In this document: positions 1 through 9,082 of the stretch, piece after piece
Position numbering within the stretch: the first letter of the stretch is position 1
Layout: every line of letters starts with the position of its first letter
Source: Hymenobacter glacieicola
Lineage (GTDB): Bacteria; Bacteroidota; Bacteroidia; Cytophagales; Hymenobacteraceae
Reading direction: 5' to 3'
Assembly (NCBI RefSeq): GCF_014640315.1
Contig: NZ_BMGS01000002.1
Span: 283,313 to 347,312 of the forward strand
DNA: 64,000 bases
Notes under the pieces: generated by a model
What the model was told of the DNA's origin: nothing
Databases searched by the model: none
What the model saw: only the letters and a program-made list of their open reading frames with translations
Made by a program: the position numbers and the translations under genes

Positions 1-1
1 G

Positions 2-2932
2 CTGCTGGAACACCAGCCGGAGCGCAGCCTCCCGCTGGCCTACGGACTGGGCGCCCTGGCTACCATTGCTCTGGGCAAAGTGTACACTCATTTTGAGCAT
101 CGCTGGCCCCTGAAAACCCTGGCGACGCGGGCCTTGCTGGTGGTGGTAGGCTTTACCGGTATGCTGGCCCTGCTGGTTACGGCCGGCCACGCGGTAGCAG
201 CCGCCGTGGCCCTGATGGTGGGCTACCGCCTGATTTACCTGCTGACTAACCTGGAGTTCTGGGGGCTGTCGGCGGTGGTGTTTGATGTGCGCCAGGGCCG
301 GCGCCTGTTCAGCGTCATCAGCTCCGGCGACATGCCCGCCAAGGCCCTCGGGGCCGTGCTGGCCATTTTCGTGCACGCCCGCGCCGATTTGTTTTTTCTG
401 CTGTTCGTGGCCCTTGGCGCCTACGTGGCGGCGCTTTACACGCAGTATCTCACGTTTCGCTCGCACGTAGTAGAGGCCCGGCCGGCCCCGGCCCGGGTAG
501 GGCCCCGGGTGGCCTCGCCCTGGTTGCGCCGGCTGCTGGGCAGCAATCCGCTGGTGCTGTACATGGGCCTGAGCATGCTGGCCGTGGCCGCCGTGGCAAC
601 CGGAGTCGAGTATTTCTTCTTTGTCAACGTCAAGCAGAAGCTCCAGGACCAGACCACCATTCTGCAGTACGTGGGCGGGGTACTGGCCCTTGCTTACCTG
701 CTGGCGATGCTGGGCAAGCTCCTGCTCACCCGCCACGGCCTCGACTGCCTGGGCCTGCCCCGCACTCTGTTGCTGCTACCCCTCATTGCCCTAACGGGCG
801 TGGCACTGTTTGGCGGCCTGCAGCTGCTTGGGGTTGGGCCGGCCGGCCAGCTGGTGTATTTCTGCGGGCTCTACCTAGGGCTGGAGGTGCTGCGCCGGGC
901 CGTCTTCGATCCGGTGTTTCTGGTGCTTTTTCAGCCCCTTTCCCCGCCCCAGCGCCTGCGCGGCCACACCCTGGTAAAAGGCTTTTACGAGCCCCTGGGC
1001 ATGGGGCTCATGGGCGGGCTACTGCTGGTGGCACAGGCCCTACCGGCGGCCGGCGCGTGGTTGGCTTTCGTGGGCATGGGCCTGCTGCTACTCGGGGCCG
1101 TGCTGCTGCTACGCCACACCCATCATTACTACCTCGAGGAGCTGAAAACGGTACTCAGCCGCCGCTTTCCCGACCAGCCCCACCCGGCCTGGAATACCAC
1201 CGACATTCTGCACCTGGAGGAAACATCCGCCCCCGAACTGCCTACCGCTACATTCCCCTCAGGCTCTTCTTTTGCCGCCTCTACCGCTGAAACCGAACCC
1301 ACTCCCGACGCAACCCTCTACCACCCCGAGCTAGCCCAGCGCCAGGCCGCCCTTGCGCGGTGCCTGACGGTTACCCCCACCCACCCGGCGGCCCAGGCCA
1401 GTCTGCAGGAGCTGGCCGCGGCCGCGGCCGTGGAGCCCCGGCAGGTGGCCCTGACCCTGCTGCATTTTCTGCCCCCGCCCCGGCAAACCACCCTGTTGCA
1501 TACCTGCCTGCACAGCCTGGAGCCGGGCTTGGTGAAGGCGGCCGTGCAAGCCGCCGCCCAAACCCCCACCCCTGCCATTACCGAGCTCCTGATTGATTTG
1601 CTGGAAGAAAAGGCCGTGCGCAAGCACGCCGCTCATGCCCTGGTGGGTATGGGTGCCGCCGTACTGCCAGCCCTGGAAACGGCCCTGCGCCGCCAAACCG
1701 ACTACCCTCTGCTGCGCCGCCTAACCATGGTGTGCGCCCGCATAGGCACGGCCGCCAGCCGTCGCGTGCTGGTGGCCTTGGCCCAGCAAGCCAACCTTAC
1801 CCGGCGGGCAGCGGCCTTGCACGCCCTCAGCCGCTACCAGGCCGTGGCGGCCGAAGCGCCGCTGTTTCAGAACCTGATGCAGAAGGAAATGCGGCTGGCG
1901 CAACTGCTGCTGCACGGCATGCTGGGAGCCAACGTGGAGCTGCGCTCCTGCCTGAAGTACGAGCTGACCAAGGTGCAGCAGCGGCTGTTTGGCCTGCTGC
2001 TCCAGCTCTACGACCGGCAGCCCATCCTCGACGCCCAGCGCGGCATTGCCCGGGCCGGGCAGGAGCGCCAGGCCAATGCCCTCGAAATTCTGGACAACCT
2101 GATTCCGCGCCCCCTCTACCAGGGTTTGCAGGCTTTGGTTGACGTCGACCGGCTTACTAAAAAGGTGCAGACCTTTGACCAGCTGCTGGGTCCGGTGCCG
2201 CCGGAATCCATTCTGACCCTTATTCTGCAGCGGGGCGAGGAGGCCTTTGCGCCCTGGACCGTGAGCGTGGCCCTGCGGCAGTGGCAGCCCACGCCCGCCA
2301 CCGTGGCTACCCTGCGCACCTACCTGCACGCCCCCAACCTGCTGGTGCGGGAAAGCGCCGAAGATGTGCTGGCGCTGCTACCCGCCCGCTACCCCGCCGT
2401 GTATGAGCACTGGTGCCGCCTTTACCCCACCGTTACTGACGGCCCGGCCCGCGAGGCAGTGGCGGCGCCGCGCATTTCGGCGGTGGAGCGCGTGCTGCTG
2501 CTCAAGCACACGTCCTTGTTTGCCCAAACCCCCGAGAACGTGCTCAGCAGCATTGTGCCCATCATGAAAGAGGTGTCGTTTCCGGATCAGCACGCCATTT
2601 TTGCCAAGGGCGACCTGGGCACTTCCCTCTTTATCATTTACACCGGGGAGGTAGGAATTTTCAACGGGGACCAGCAGCTGGCGGCTTTCCGGGAGGGCGA
2701 CTTTTTCGGGGAGCTGGCCCTGCTCGATGCGGAGCCCCGCTCCGCCACGGCCCTTACCAAAGGCCCGGTCGTAGCGTTTCGGCTGGACCAGGAGGATTTT
2801 TACGACGTGATGGAGGAGTGCGCCGAGGTGCTGGATAACATCCTGCGCGTGCTCTGCCAGCGCCTGCGCCTCCAGAACGAGAAAATGCGGGAATTAACGG
2901 CCAGGGAAATGGTCCGCAGCGGACCAGGCTAG
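2..2932 (+). CDS. MFS/nucleotide-transporter-like membrane protein fused to HEAT-like repeats and a cyclic-nucleotide-binding domain (5' end missing)
   Basis: The reading frame is open from the first bases of the window, so the gene starts upstream and at least 976 codons are present. The first third (to about nt 1130) is a series of hydrophobic helices resembling MFS or ATP/ADP-translocase (Npt-like) carriers. The middle (about nt 1320-2450) is Ala/Leu-rich helical sequence consistent with HEAT-like repeats. The last ~140 residues form a cNMP-binding domain whose phosphate-binding cassette is intact: FGELALLD, then EPRSATA, with both the Glu and the Arg that contact cyclic nucleotides. The architecture suggests a transporter or membrane sensor gated by a cyclic nucleotide. 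The substrate cannot be told from sequence. A nucleotide transporter is one possibility, and a non-transporting sensor is another. Domain calls are by eye. Confidence 0.8.
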   Translation: MLEHQPERSLPLAYGLGALATIALGKVYTHFEHRWPLKTLATRALLVVVGFTGMLALLVTAGHAVAAAVALMVGYRLIYLLTNLEFWGLSAVVFDVRQGRRLFSVISSGDMPAKALGAVLAIFVHARADLFFLLFVALGAYVAALYTQYLTFRSHVVEARPAPARVGPRVASPWLRRLLGSNPLVLYMGLSMLAVAAVATGVEYFFFVNVKQKLQDQTTILQYVGGVLALAYLLAMLGKLLLTRHGLDCLGLPRTLLLLPLIALTGVALFGGLQLLGVGPAGQLVYFCGLYLGLEVLRRAVFDPVFLVLFQPLSPPQRLRGHTLVKGFYEPLGMGLMGGLLLVAQALPAAGAWLAFVGMGLLLLGAVLLLRHTHHYYLEELKTVLSRRFPDQPHPAWNTTDILHLEETSAPELPTATFPSGSSFAASTAETEPTPDATLYHPELAQRQAALARCLTVTPTHPAAQASLQELAAAAAVEPRQVALTLLHFLPPPRQTTLLHTCLHSLEPGLVKAAVQAAAQTPTPAITELLIDLLEEKAVRKHAAHALVGMGAAVLPALETALRRQTDYPLLRRLTMVCARIGTAASRRVLVALAQQANLTRRAAALHALSRYQAVAAEAPLFQNLMQKEMRLAQLLLHGMLGANVELRSCLKYELTKVQQRLFGLLLQLYDRQPILDAQRGIARAGQERQANALEILDNLIPRPLYQGLQALVDVDRLTKKVQTFDQLLGPVPPESILTLILQRGEEAFAPWTVSVALRQWQPTPATVATLRTYLHAPNLLVRESAEDVLALLPARYPAVYEHWCRLYPTVTDGPAREAVAAPRISAVERVLLLKHTSLFAQTPENVLSSIVPIMKEVSFPDQHAIFAKGDLGTSLFIIYTGEVGIFNGDQQLAAFREGDFFGELALLDAEPRSATALTKGPVVAFRLDQEDFYDVMEECAEVLDNILRVLCQRLRLQNEKMRELTAREMVRSGPG

Positions 2933-3142
2933 TATTTGTCGGCGCCCACTTCCGCCGCCTGAAAACCGTGGCCAGCCAGGTAGGGTGAGGGCCGCTGGCA
3001 AAGCATCTGGAACAGGGAGGCAGCCATTTCCGGCCGGGGCCCCACATCTAATGTGCAAGCTCCTGCGTATATGGCCGCATTCGGGCTTGCCGCTATCTGG
3101 CAGCCTTTTCTCTCGCCTGGTTCCCACTCAATCTCTCGCATT

Positions 3143-3883
3143 ATGAACAAGCATCTGCTTTCTACCCTGGCGCTGGCCTTCGTTTTCACCACTGGCTCGG
3201 CCGTGGCCCAGGGCAAAATGAAAACCAAGTCTGACGCGGAAAAAACCAAGACTACCGAAGGTGGCATGACCACCAAAACCAAGGTAGACGAGGACGGCAA
3301 AGTAAAAGTCAAAGGCGAGTCGGCCGATGGCGCCAAGCTGAAAGCCACCACCAAGCCCCGCAAAGGCAAGGATATGAAAGACATGAGCATGTCATCGTCC
3401 TCGATGGGGGGTAGCAGCGCCGGCGTGATGGTAGGCGGCGCCATGATGACCCCGGACAAGGACATCGTTGATAACGCCGTTAACTCGACCGAGCACACCA
3501 CGCTGGTAGCGGCCGTGAAGGCAGCCGGCCTGGTAGAAACCATGAAGGGCGCGGGCCCTTACACCGTGTTTGCACCCACCAACGCAGCCTTCGACAAGCT
3601 GCCCGCCGGCACCGTAAACACGCTGGTAATGCCCGAAAACAAGCAGAAGCTCACTACCATTCTGACTTACCACGTAGTGCCGGGCCGCCTGATGGCCGCT
3701 GACCTGAAGGATGGCCAGACCCTGACCACCGTGGAAGGCGAAACCCTGACCGTGCACCGCATGGGCGACACCGTAATGCTGCACGACACGAAGGGCGGCA
3801 TGGCCAATGTGACCATTCCGAACGTGGTATCGAAAAACGGCGTGACTCACGTAATCGACGCCGTGCTGATGCCAACCAAGTAA
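3143..3883 (+). CDS. Secreted fasciclin (FAS1) domain protein
   Basis: The start is placed at ATG 3143 because a clean signal peptide follows (MNKHLLSTLALAFVFTTGSA, then VAQ); an in-frame start 30 codons upstream would bury it. The 246-residue product has a Lys/Thr-rich, low-complexity segment (about 24-80), a Ser/Met/Gly-rich linker (80-103) and one FAS1 domain (about 104-246). The FAS1 hallmarks are visible: TVFAPTNAAFDKLP in the first conserved block and LTYHVVPGR in the second, ending VTHVIDAVLMP. FAS1 domains mediate adhesion or matrix interactions at the cell surface, but the ligand here is unknown. The gene stands alone and is followed by a strong hairpin terminator. Confidence 0.9.
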   Translation: MNKHLLSTLALAFVFTTGSAVAQGKMKTKSDAEKTKTTEGGMTTKTKVDEDGKVKVKGESADGAKLKATTKPRKGKDMKDMSMSSSSMGGSSAGVMVGGAMMTPDKDIVDNAVNSTEHTTLVAAVKAAGLVETMKGAGPYTVFAPTNAAFDKLPAGTVNTLVMPENKQKLTTILTYHVVPGRLMAADLKDGQTLTTVEGETLTVHRMGDTVMLHDTKGGMANVTIPNVVSKNGVTHVIDAVLMPTK

Positions 3884-3911
3884 GGCTGGCTACGCTCCGC
3901 GCTACCTTTCA

Positions 3912-3943
3912 GGCCGACTCCCTAGGTGGGGGTCGGCCTTTTT
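3912..3943 (+). terminator. Rho-independent terminator after the fasciclin gene
   Basis: GGCCGACTCCC pairs with GGGGGTCGGCC (one G-T pair) around a short loop and is followed by TTTTT. It lies 28 bp after the stop codon. Confidence 0.85.
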
Positions 3944-4087
3944 GTGTGCGCTGGAGTTGATAGGCCGGCTTAGTGCTGGTTGTTACGGATTTGTTACCAA
4001 CGCCGGCGCCCGTGGCCTGACCGCCTGCCGGTCCGGGCAATATTTGCGACCTTTGAGTTTCCATCCTTCCTCCACACCCTTTTGCGA

Positions 4088-6415
4088 ATGAAACACTTGT
4101 TCTCCTGGCTGTTAGCCCTTACTCTGAGCCTGGGCGCGGCAGTGGCCCAAACGCTGCCGCCCGCGCCGCCCACTGCCCTGCAGGGGCAGGATTTGAAAGA
4201 CTGGCTGCGCCAGAACTGGTACGATGGCCGGCGCATTGAGCTTAGCTACAACGCCGCCCGGGGCAAGATGTACAACTACATCGACAACCAGAACGGCCGG
4301 GTGGTATGCGTGTACTCAGGCTACACAGAAATGACGCCCCTGGACTCGAGCAGCACCAATCCGGGCGTGGTGTCGCGCATTAACTGCGAGCATACCGTGC
4401 CGCAGTCGTGGTTTAACGAGGTAGTGCGCATGCGCTCCGACATTCACCACCTGTTTCCGACCTACGACACCTGGAACAGCAACCGGGGCGCCGACCCGTT
4501 CGCTGAAATTCCGGATGCACAAACCCGCCTCTGGATGCGCAACAACCAGAGCCAGACGACCATCCCGACAACCAACATCAACGAGTATAGCGAAGACACC
4601 GACGCTCAGTTTGAGCCCCGCGAGGACCACAAGGGCAATCTGGCCCGGTCTATTTTCTACTTCTACACGGTGCACCAGAACGAGAAGTTTGACCCGGGCA
4701 AAGAGCTTATTACCGCTGCCGCCGATTTAAACACCCTGTACCAGTGGCACCTGGCCGACCCCGTAGATGCCCGGGAACGGGAGCGGAACCGCCGCGTAGC
4801 CAAAAGCCAGGGCAACTTCAACCCCTACATTTCCTACCCCGACCTGGTAGCTCGGGCCTGGGGCTTCCAGACGCTCCCTACGTTTTCCTTTGCCACCGCC
4901 ACCGGCAGCGTAACGGAAGGCGCCGGCGGCACTACAACTACTTATACCGCTACCGTTACCATCACGCAGGCTCCTACTGCTCCCCTCACCGTAGAGGTAG
5001 CCCTGGACGCGGCCAATGCTACGGCCACGGCGGGCCAGGACTTTACCTTCACCTCACCCCAGACCCTAACCTTTGCCCCCGGCCAAACGTCCCAATCAGT
5101 TACCGTGACGGTAACGGGTGACGCCCAGCCGGAAGCCAACGAGACGGTGGTACTCAGCCTACGCAACCCCTCGACCGGCGGAGCTGTGGGCGGGCCAGCC
5201 TCGCACGAGCTAACCATTACCAACGACGACGGCCCGGCCCCGACCATTGCGTTTGCTTCCGCCGCAGGCAGCCTGCCGGAAGGCAACACCGGCACCAGCA
5301 CTTACTCCGTGAGCGTGACGCTGAGCGGCAGCGCCCCCACGGCCAGCGTAACCATTCCCGTCACGGTAAGCACCAGCGGTACTACCGCTACCTCGCCGGC
5401 CGACTACACCCTGACTACTACCTCCCTAACCTTCGTGGCCGGGCAGGCCAGCCAAACGCAAACCGTTACGCTTACGGTGCCCGCCGATACCCAGCCGGAA
5501 CCCAACGAAACGGTACGCCTGGTACTGGGGGCGCCTACTACTGGCGGCGCCATTCTGGGCGCGCCTGCAGCCCACATCCTTACGATTCAGAACGACGACC
5601 AAACCCCGGCCGGCTCGCCCTGCACCGATTTGTTTTTCTCGGAGTACGTGGAAGGCCTAGCGGGCAATACCAAGGTGCTGGAAATTTACAACCCCTCGCC
5701 GGCGCCAATTAGCTTGGCTGGTATTGAAGTACGCCTCTACCCCAGCGGCTCCACTACCCCTTCGCAGACGGCCGTACTCAGCGGCACCGTGGCCCCCGGC
5801 GACGTGTACGTTATTGCCAACACCGGCGTCACTTCTCCCCTGGTGCAGGCCCAAACCGACTTGCAATCGGCTGTGGGCTTCTTTAACGGGCCCCACTCCA
5901 TTGGGCTGTTTGACGGCTCCGATACCCTGGACGTCATTGGTGTTATTGGGCAGGTGCCGGCTGGCGGCAGCTGGGCCGTAACCGGCGGCTCAACCAAGGA
6001 TAACACCTTGGTACGCAAGCCCACCGTAACGCGGGGCCAAACGCGCTGGAGCCTGGCCGCGGACGGCTGGCAGCCCCAGGGCGCCGATGTATACACGGGT
6101 GTAGGCAGCCACACCAGCACTTGCGCTACCATTACCCACACTCCCAAAGCCGTTGCCCTAGCGGCTGGCATGGAGGTGTACCCGAACCCTGCTGCAGGTA
6201 GCGTGCAGGTGCGCCTGCCCGAGCTGCGCGGCCGCCACCAGGCTACCATCAGCCTCTACAATGCCCTGGGCCAGCACGTGCTGACCCGCACCCAGCTGCT
6301 GAGCGCGGCCGATGCGGTAACCCTCCATGTACAGTCTTTGCCCAGCGGCCTTTACTCGGTGCGCGTAACGGCCGCTGGTGTGCAGTACACCGGCCGCCTG
6401 GCAGTACAGCGGTAA
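4088..6415 (+). CDS. Secreted endonuclease I (NucM/EndA-like) with Calx-beta domains, lamin-tail domain and T9SS sorting domain
   Basis: The start at ATG 4088 gives a signal peptide (MKHLFSWLLALTLSLGAAVA). The 775-residue protein begins with an endonuclease I domain (about 35-265). Its signature is NCEHTVPQSWF near residues 99-109, with the conserved Cys-Glu-His, followed by SDIHHLFPTY and NSNRGADPF, typical of periplasmic or extracellular Mg2+-dependent nucleases. Two Calx-beta-like repeats follow (about 270-385 and 390-510, each ending in a TIxNDD motif), then a lamin-tail-like domain (about 515-650) starting LFFSEYVEG. The C-terminal ~80 residues match a type A T9SS sorting domain (VYPNPAAGSV, GLYSVRV). 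It is probably exported through T9SS to degrade extracellular DNA. No T9SS machinery is encoded nearby. Confidence 0.9.
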   Translation: MKHLFSWLLALTLSLGAAVAQTLPPAPPTALQGQDLKDWLRQNWYDGRRIELSYNAARGKMYNYIDNQNGRVVCVYSGYTEMTPLDSSSTNPGVVSRINCEHTVPQSWFNEVVRMRSDIHHLFPTYDTWNSNRGADPFAEIPDAQTRLWMRNNQSQTTIPTTNINEYSEDTDAQFEPREDHKGNLARSIFYFYTVHQNEKFDPGKELITAAADLNTLYQWHLADPVDARERERNRRVAKSQGNFNPYISYPDLVARAWGFQTLPTFSFATATGSVTEGAGGTTTTYTATVTITQAPTAPLTVEVALDAANATATAGQDFTFTSPQTLTFAPGQTSQSVTVTVTGDAQPEANETVVLSLRNPSTGGAVGGPASHELTITNDDGPAPTIAFASAAGSLPEGNTGTSTYSVSVTLSGSAPTASVTIPVTVSTSGTTATSPADYTLTTTSLTFVAGQASQTQTVTLTVPADTQPEPNETVRLVLGAPTTGGAILGAPAAHILTIQNDDQTPAGSPCTDLFFSEYVEGLAGNTKVLEIYNPSPAPISLAGIEVRLYPSGSTTPSQTAVLSGTVAPGDVYVIANTGVTSPLVQAQTDLQSAVGFFNGPHSIGLFDGSDTLDVIGVIGQVPAGGSWAVTGGSTKDNTLVRKPTVTRGQTRWSLAADGWQPQGADVYTGVGSHTSTCATITHTPKAVALAAGMEVYPNPAAGSVQVRLPELRGRHQATISLYNALGQHVLTRTQLLSAADAVTLHVQSLPSGLYSVRVTAAGVQYTGRLAVQR

Positions 6416-6440
6416 CTTTCCAGCAGCACGCGTCCTAATC

Positions 6441-6486
6441 CGGCCCGCCCGCCTTGGTTTTCCGAGGTAGGCGGGCCAGATTTTTT
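6441..6486 (+). terminator. Terminator after the endonuclease gene
   Basis: GGCCCGCC at 6442 pairs with GGCGGGCC at 6470, with further pairing near the loop, and is followed by TTTTTT. Confidence 0.75.
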
Positions 6487-6903
6487 GCCAGGTGTTGTGG
6501 TCGGTAAGCTGTGGCCGACAAACAGAAAAGGTGTTTTCAACGCAGTTTGGAAGTCACGCCGAACCGGAGTCAGCGCATCTCGCTGGGCTGAAGTGCCATG
6601 CTACAGGATTGGTTGGGCAGGTGCGGAGACGCGACATCCCGCGGCTCAATCGTTGCTGAGGCTATTTTATCGGTGCGGTCCTGGTGGTTTGGCCGGAAGA
6701 TGCGTAGTGTCGTGCCCCCCTATCGTGTTCTAGCTCAGCCGAGCGAGATACTTCGCCTCTACCTTAGCCCTCTCACCTCCTGAAAAAACGCTTGGCTGGC
6801 TTAAGAAAGCGGCCCGCATGCAGTGCGGGCCGTGCTGTGGTGATGCGCAGAATGAAGCACGTGGCTTGCGCCGAACAGCAAAAAAGCTGAGAGAAGGCAC
6901 GGG
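6487..6903. other. Gene-free stretch, possibly degenerate repeat sequence
   Basis: Together with the preceding terminator, about 490 bp separate the endonuclease stop from the stop of the convergent stress-protein gene. Two short overlapping open frames on the plus strand (from 6485 and 6598) have unconvincing composition and no recognisable features. The text around 6551-6700 (CGCCGAACCGGAGTC, GGAGACGCGACATCCCGC) looks like a decayed intergenic repeat, but no second copy is in this window, so this is only an impression. Confidence 0.4.
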
Positions 6904-7791
6904 CTACACCTCGGCAATGGTCAGGACCGGAATGCGGCTGTGGGCAAGCAGGCCAGCGGTTACGCTCTGCAGAAACTGGGTTCCGGTTAAGGAGCGCTGC
7001 CGGGTCACGAAGGAAAGCAGATCGGCCCGGTAACGGGTGGCCGCGTGCCGGATGCCCTGCTCGATGCTGGGGTGACGCGAAGTGGCTACCGTGTGTGCTA
7101 CGCCCCGCAGCAGGCCCGTTTGGTGTAGCTGGGCCGCTATTTCGGCCATCTTCGGCGAGAATTCACTGGTGTACACATGAATGCCTACTACCTCCGGGAT
7201 AATCCGGGTCAGCAAATTGTCCACGTCGCTGCGCAGGTGACTGAGCGTCAGGGGGAAGCGCGAATACGTTAGCTGAGCCAATAATCCCGGAATAGTTTCA
7301 GCCGCGGCGGGCAGGCGCACGGCGCGCCGGTCGGTGTCTAGCACAATGCGGCGCGGTACCGGTCCGGCCCGAAACGTGGCGGGCACTACCAGCAGCGGCT
7401 GGGCTAGCCGCCGTACCAAGTACAGGGACGTGCTGGTAGCGGCAGTAGCCATGCGCTTGGCCGGGTTGCCGTTCCCAACTACCACTATGTGCCCGGCGCT
7501 ACCGCGCATGGCCTCCGTTAGCCGGACAACGGCATCTGAGGCAATTACCTCATATGTACAGGGTACTGACTCGCGCACCTTGCGCGCCACAGCGGCCAAC
7601 TCGCGCGCAATTTCGGTGGCCGTCAGGCCGGCAGCTGCCGTACTGAAGTAGCGGCCATCTACTCCGTTCGCTTCGGGCAGCACGTGCCAGAGCCGCACTT
7701 CTGCCCCTACGTGCCGGGCCAACACCTCGGCGTAGTGTAAAGCATTGGCCGCTGGTGCTGAGAAATCGGTTAGGACGTGAAAAGTCAGCAT
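6904..7791 (-). CDS. Universal stress protein with two UspA-like halves
   Basis: The start is placed at ATG 7791 (MLTFHVLTDFS); a GTG four codons upstream is possible. The 295-residue product consists of two UspA-type alpha/beta domains. The first begins with the usual beta-strand and FSAPAANALHYAEVLA helix. The second is more divergent and ends IPVLTIAEV. The ATP-binding G-x2-G-x9-G(S/T) pattern is not intact: after VVVGNGNP comes a Ser/Thr-rich segment without the expected Gly, so nucleotide binding is doubtful. It resembles the stress protein at 11285-12106 in length and layout, and the two bracket the ars and hydrophilic-protein genes. Usp proteins act in the cytoplasm during stress; the specific role is unknown. 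Confidence 0.85.
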   Translation of the reverse strand: MLTFHVLTDFSAPAANALHYAEVLARHVGAEVRLWHVLPEANGVDGRYFSTAAAGLTATEIARELAAVARKVRESVPCTYEVIASDAVVRLTEAMRGSAGHIVVVGNGNPAKRMATAATSTSLYLVRRLAQPLLVVPATFRAGPVPRRIVLDTDRRAVRLPAAAETIPGLLAQLTYSRFPLTLSHLRSDVDNLLTRIIPEVVGIHVYTSEFSPKMAEIAAQLHQTGLLRGVAHTVATSRHPSIEQGIRHAATRYRADLLSFVTRQRSLTGTQFLQSVTAGLLAHSRIPVLTIAEV

Positions 7792-7813
7792 CAGGCAAGG
7801 CACTAGCGTTGAA

Positions 7814-7821
7814 CAAAATTA
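7814..7821 (-). promoter_or_regulatory. Candidate Bacteroidota -7 element upstream of the stress-protein gene
   Basis: On the minus strand the bases read TAATTTTG, an exact match to the TAnnTTTG consensus, 22 bp before the ATG. It sits in a locally AT-rich tract (7804-7920). A clear -33 TTG was not found. Confidence 0.5.
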
Positions 7822-8056
7822 GAATAGCTATACTATTTCTGAGAAAGTTACGAGTTTGAGTAGTACCTAAAATTAATACTACATTAAAAACGTCTTATCC
7901 TCAGTTAATTCTGCTATTCCTCATTCCGCCGCTTTTTTCTGCCGGCTGAACTAGCCCTGATTCGTCTAGAAAAGCCTTCCTGCTAGCTTTAAGCAAGGTT
8001 TCTTACTGCTGGGTTGGCTGAGAAGTAGTACTCAGCGGCTACTTCTCAGCCAATAG

Positions 8057-8344
8057 TTACTCGGCGGGAGCCAGCAATTCCGTGTACTCGGAGTGGCGCT
8101 GCACGAAGTGCTGCATGAACTCGCAGCTGGTACGCACCTTTAGCTGCTGCTGCCGGGCATAGGCGAGACCGGCGCGGGCCAGCTCCTCCGCTACCCCCTT
8201 ACCCCGCAGCCCTTCTTCCACGAACGTGTGCGTGAAATCGATAACGCCTTGCTGGGGCTGACTGTAGGCTAGCTCAGCCGTGTAGCCATCCTGAATAAGC
8301 GTAAATTCCTGATCGGGAGCGTTGTGCGTGATGGAGGCAGCCAT
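8057..8344 (-). CDS. Small GNAT-like N-acetyltransferase (COG2388/NATD1-like)
   Basis: The 95-residue protein matches the short single-domain acetyltransferase family related to human NATD1 and E. coli YjdJ. A short N-terminal sheet (FTLIQDGYTAELAYS) is followed by IDFTHTFVEEGLRGKGVAEELARAGLAYAR, containing the RGKGVA acetyl-CoA pyrophosphate loop, and the conserved CEFMQHFVQRHSEY end. It probably acetylates a small molecule or protein; the substrate is unknown. The gene is divergent from the hydrophilic-protein gene at 8486 and precedes the stress-protein gene on the same strand, about 265 bp away, so it is probably transcribed separately. Confidence 0.85.
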   Translation of the reverse strand: MAASITHNAPDQEFTLIQDGYTAELAYSQPQQGVIDFTHTFVEEGLRGKGVAEELARAGLAYARQQQLKVRTSCEFMQHFVQRHSEYTELLAPAE

Positions 8345-8485
8345 AGAAATACTTGGTGAAGCAAGGAGAAAGACCCGACGGTATGGTTCAGTACCGCCAT
8401 TTATTAGGCATTTACGTATAAGAAGCAGCGCTGGCTACGTAGGCGGCGCTTTCTCTTCTGTTTCTCTCTTCCCATTCCACCAATC

Positions 8486-9001
8486 ATGGCCCATACCCCA
8501 GAAAACCCCGATTTTACCCCTGATACTAATTCCACGGCGGCCAATACGGCCAACGGAACGCCCCAATACGGAGAGTTTGGCAAGCCTAACCAGCCCACCG
8601 AAGCCAGAGCCGTCAACCCTACCCACACGGGGGAGAGCGTAACTCAAGGAGGCCAAGCGGCGCCTTCTGTGGCTTTTCCGGAGCAGCGCGGCAGCGTGCC
8701 CCAAAACCTCGATCCGTCGCTGGCTCGGGAGGTAGCGGATGCCGAATATGGTGAGCAGCGAGAAGGCTGGGCCCAGGACGACCCTCGGTACGGCGGCGGC
8801 ACCCGCAACTGGGCTACCAATGAGCCCGCCAATCACAGCCAGGGTCCAGCCCGCGACGACGACGAAAAGCCTCACAACCCGAACGTGGGCAACAACGATA
8901 ACCCCGACGAGTTCAGCGCCCTGCGCCCCGACGGTGGCCGTGGTATCCCCGGCGCGGACGCGGGCGGCCCCTTCCTCGCCCCTGACGACAAGGACAAATA
9001 A
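8486..9001 (+). CDS. Hydrophilic, probably disordered protein of unknown function
   Basis: The product has 171 residues with no signal peptide or hydrophobic segment and is rich in Asn, Pro, Gly, Asp and Glu throughout. The start at ATG 8486 (MAHTPENPDF) is the first in frame after the promoter gap, and the frame ends at a strong terminator, which supports a real gene. The composition (Gly- and Asn-rich, almost no Cys or Trp) resembles hydrophilin or desiccation-type proteins, but no family is recognised. It is paired with a second short acidic protein at 9083, each with its own terminator. Confidence 0.7.
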   Translation: MAHTPENPDFTPDTNSTAANTANGTPQYGEFGKPNQPTEARAVNPTHTGESVTQGGQAAPSVAFPEQRGSVPQNLDPSLAREVADAEYGEQREGWAQDDPRYGGGTRNWATNEPANHSQGPARDDDEKPHNPNVGNNDNPDEFSALRPDGGRGIPGADAGGPFLAPDDKDK

Positions 9002-9031
9002 CAATTCGTTTGTTGACGTTTTTATCATTAG

Positions 9032-9067
9032 AAATCAGCGCTGAGCAGCACAGTTCAGCGCTGATTT
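9032..9067 (+). terminator. Terminator between the two hydrophilic-protein genes
   Basis: AAATCAGCGCTGA at 9032 pairs with TCAGCGCTGATTT ending at 9067 around a ~10-nt loop. The next gene starts 15 bp later, so some read-through or a stabilising role is possible. Confidence 0.75.
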
Positions 9068-9082
9068 TGCTACCCCTTTCCC

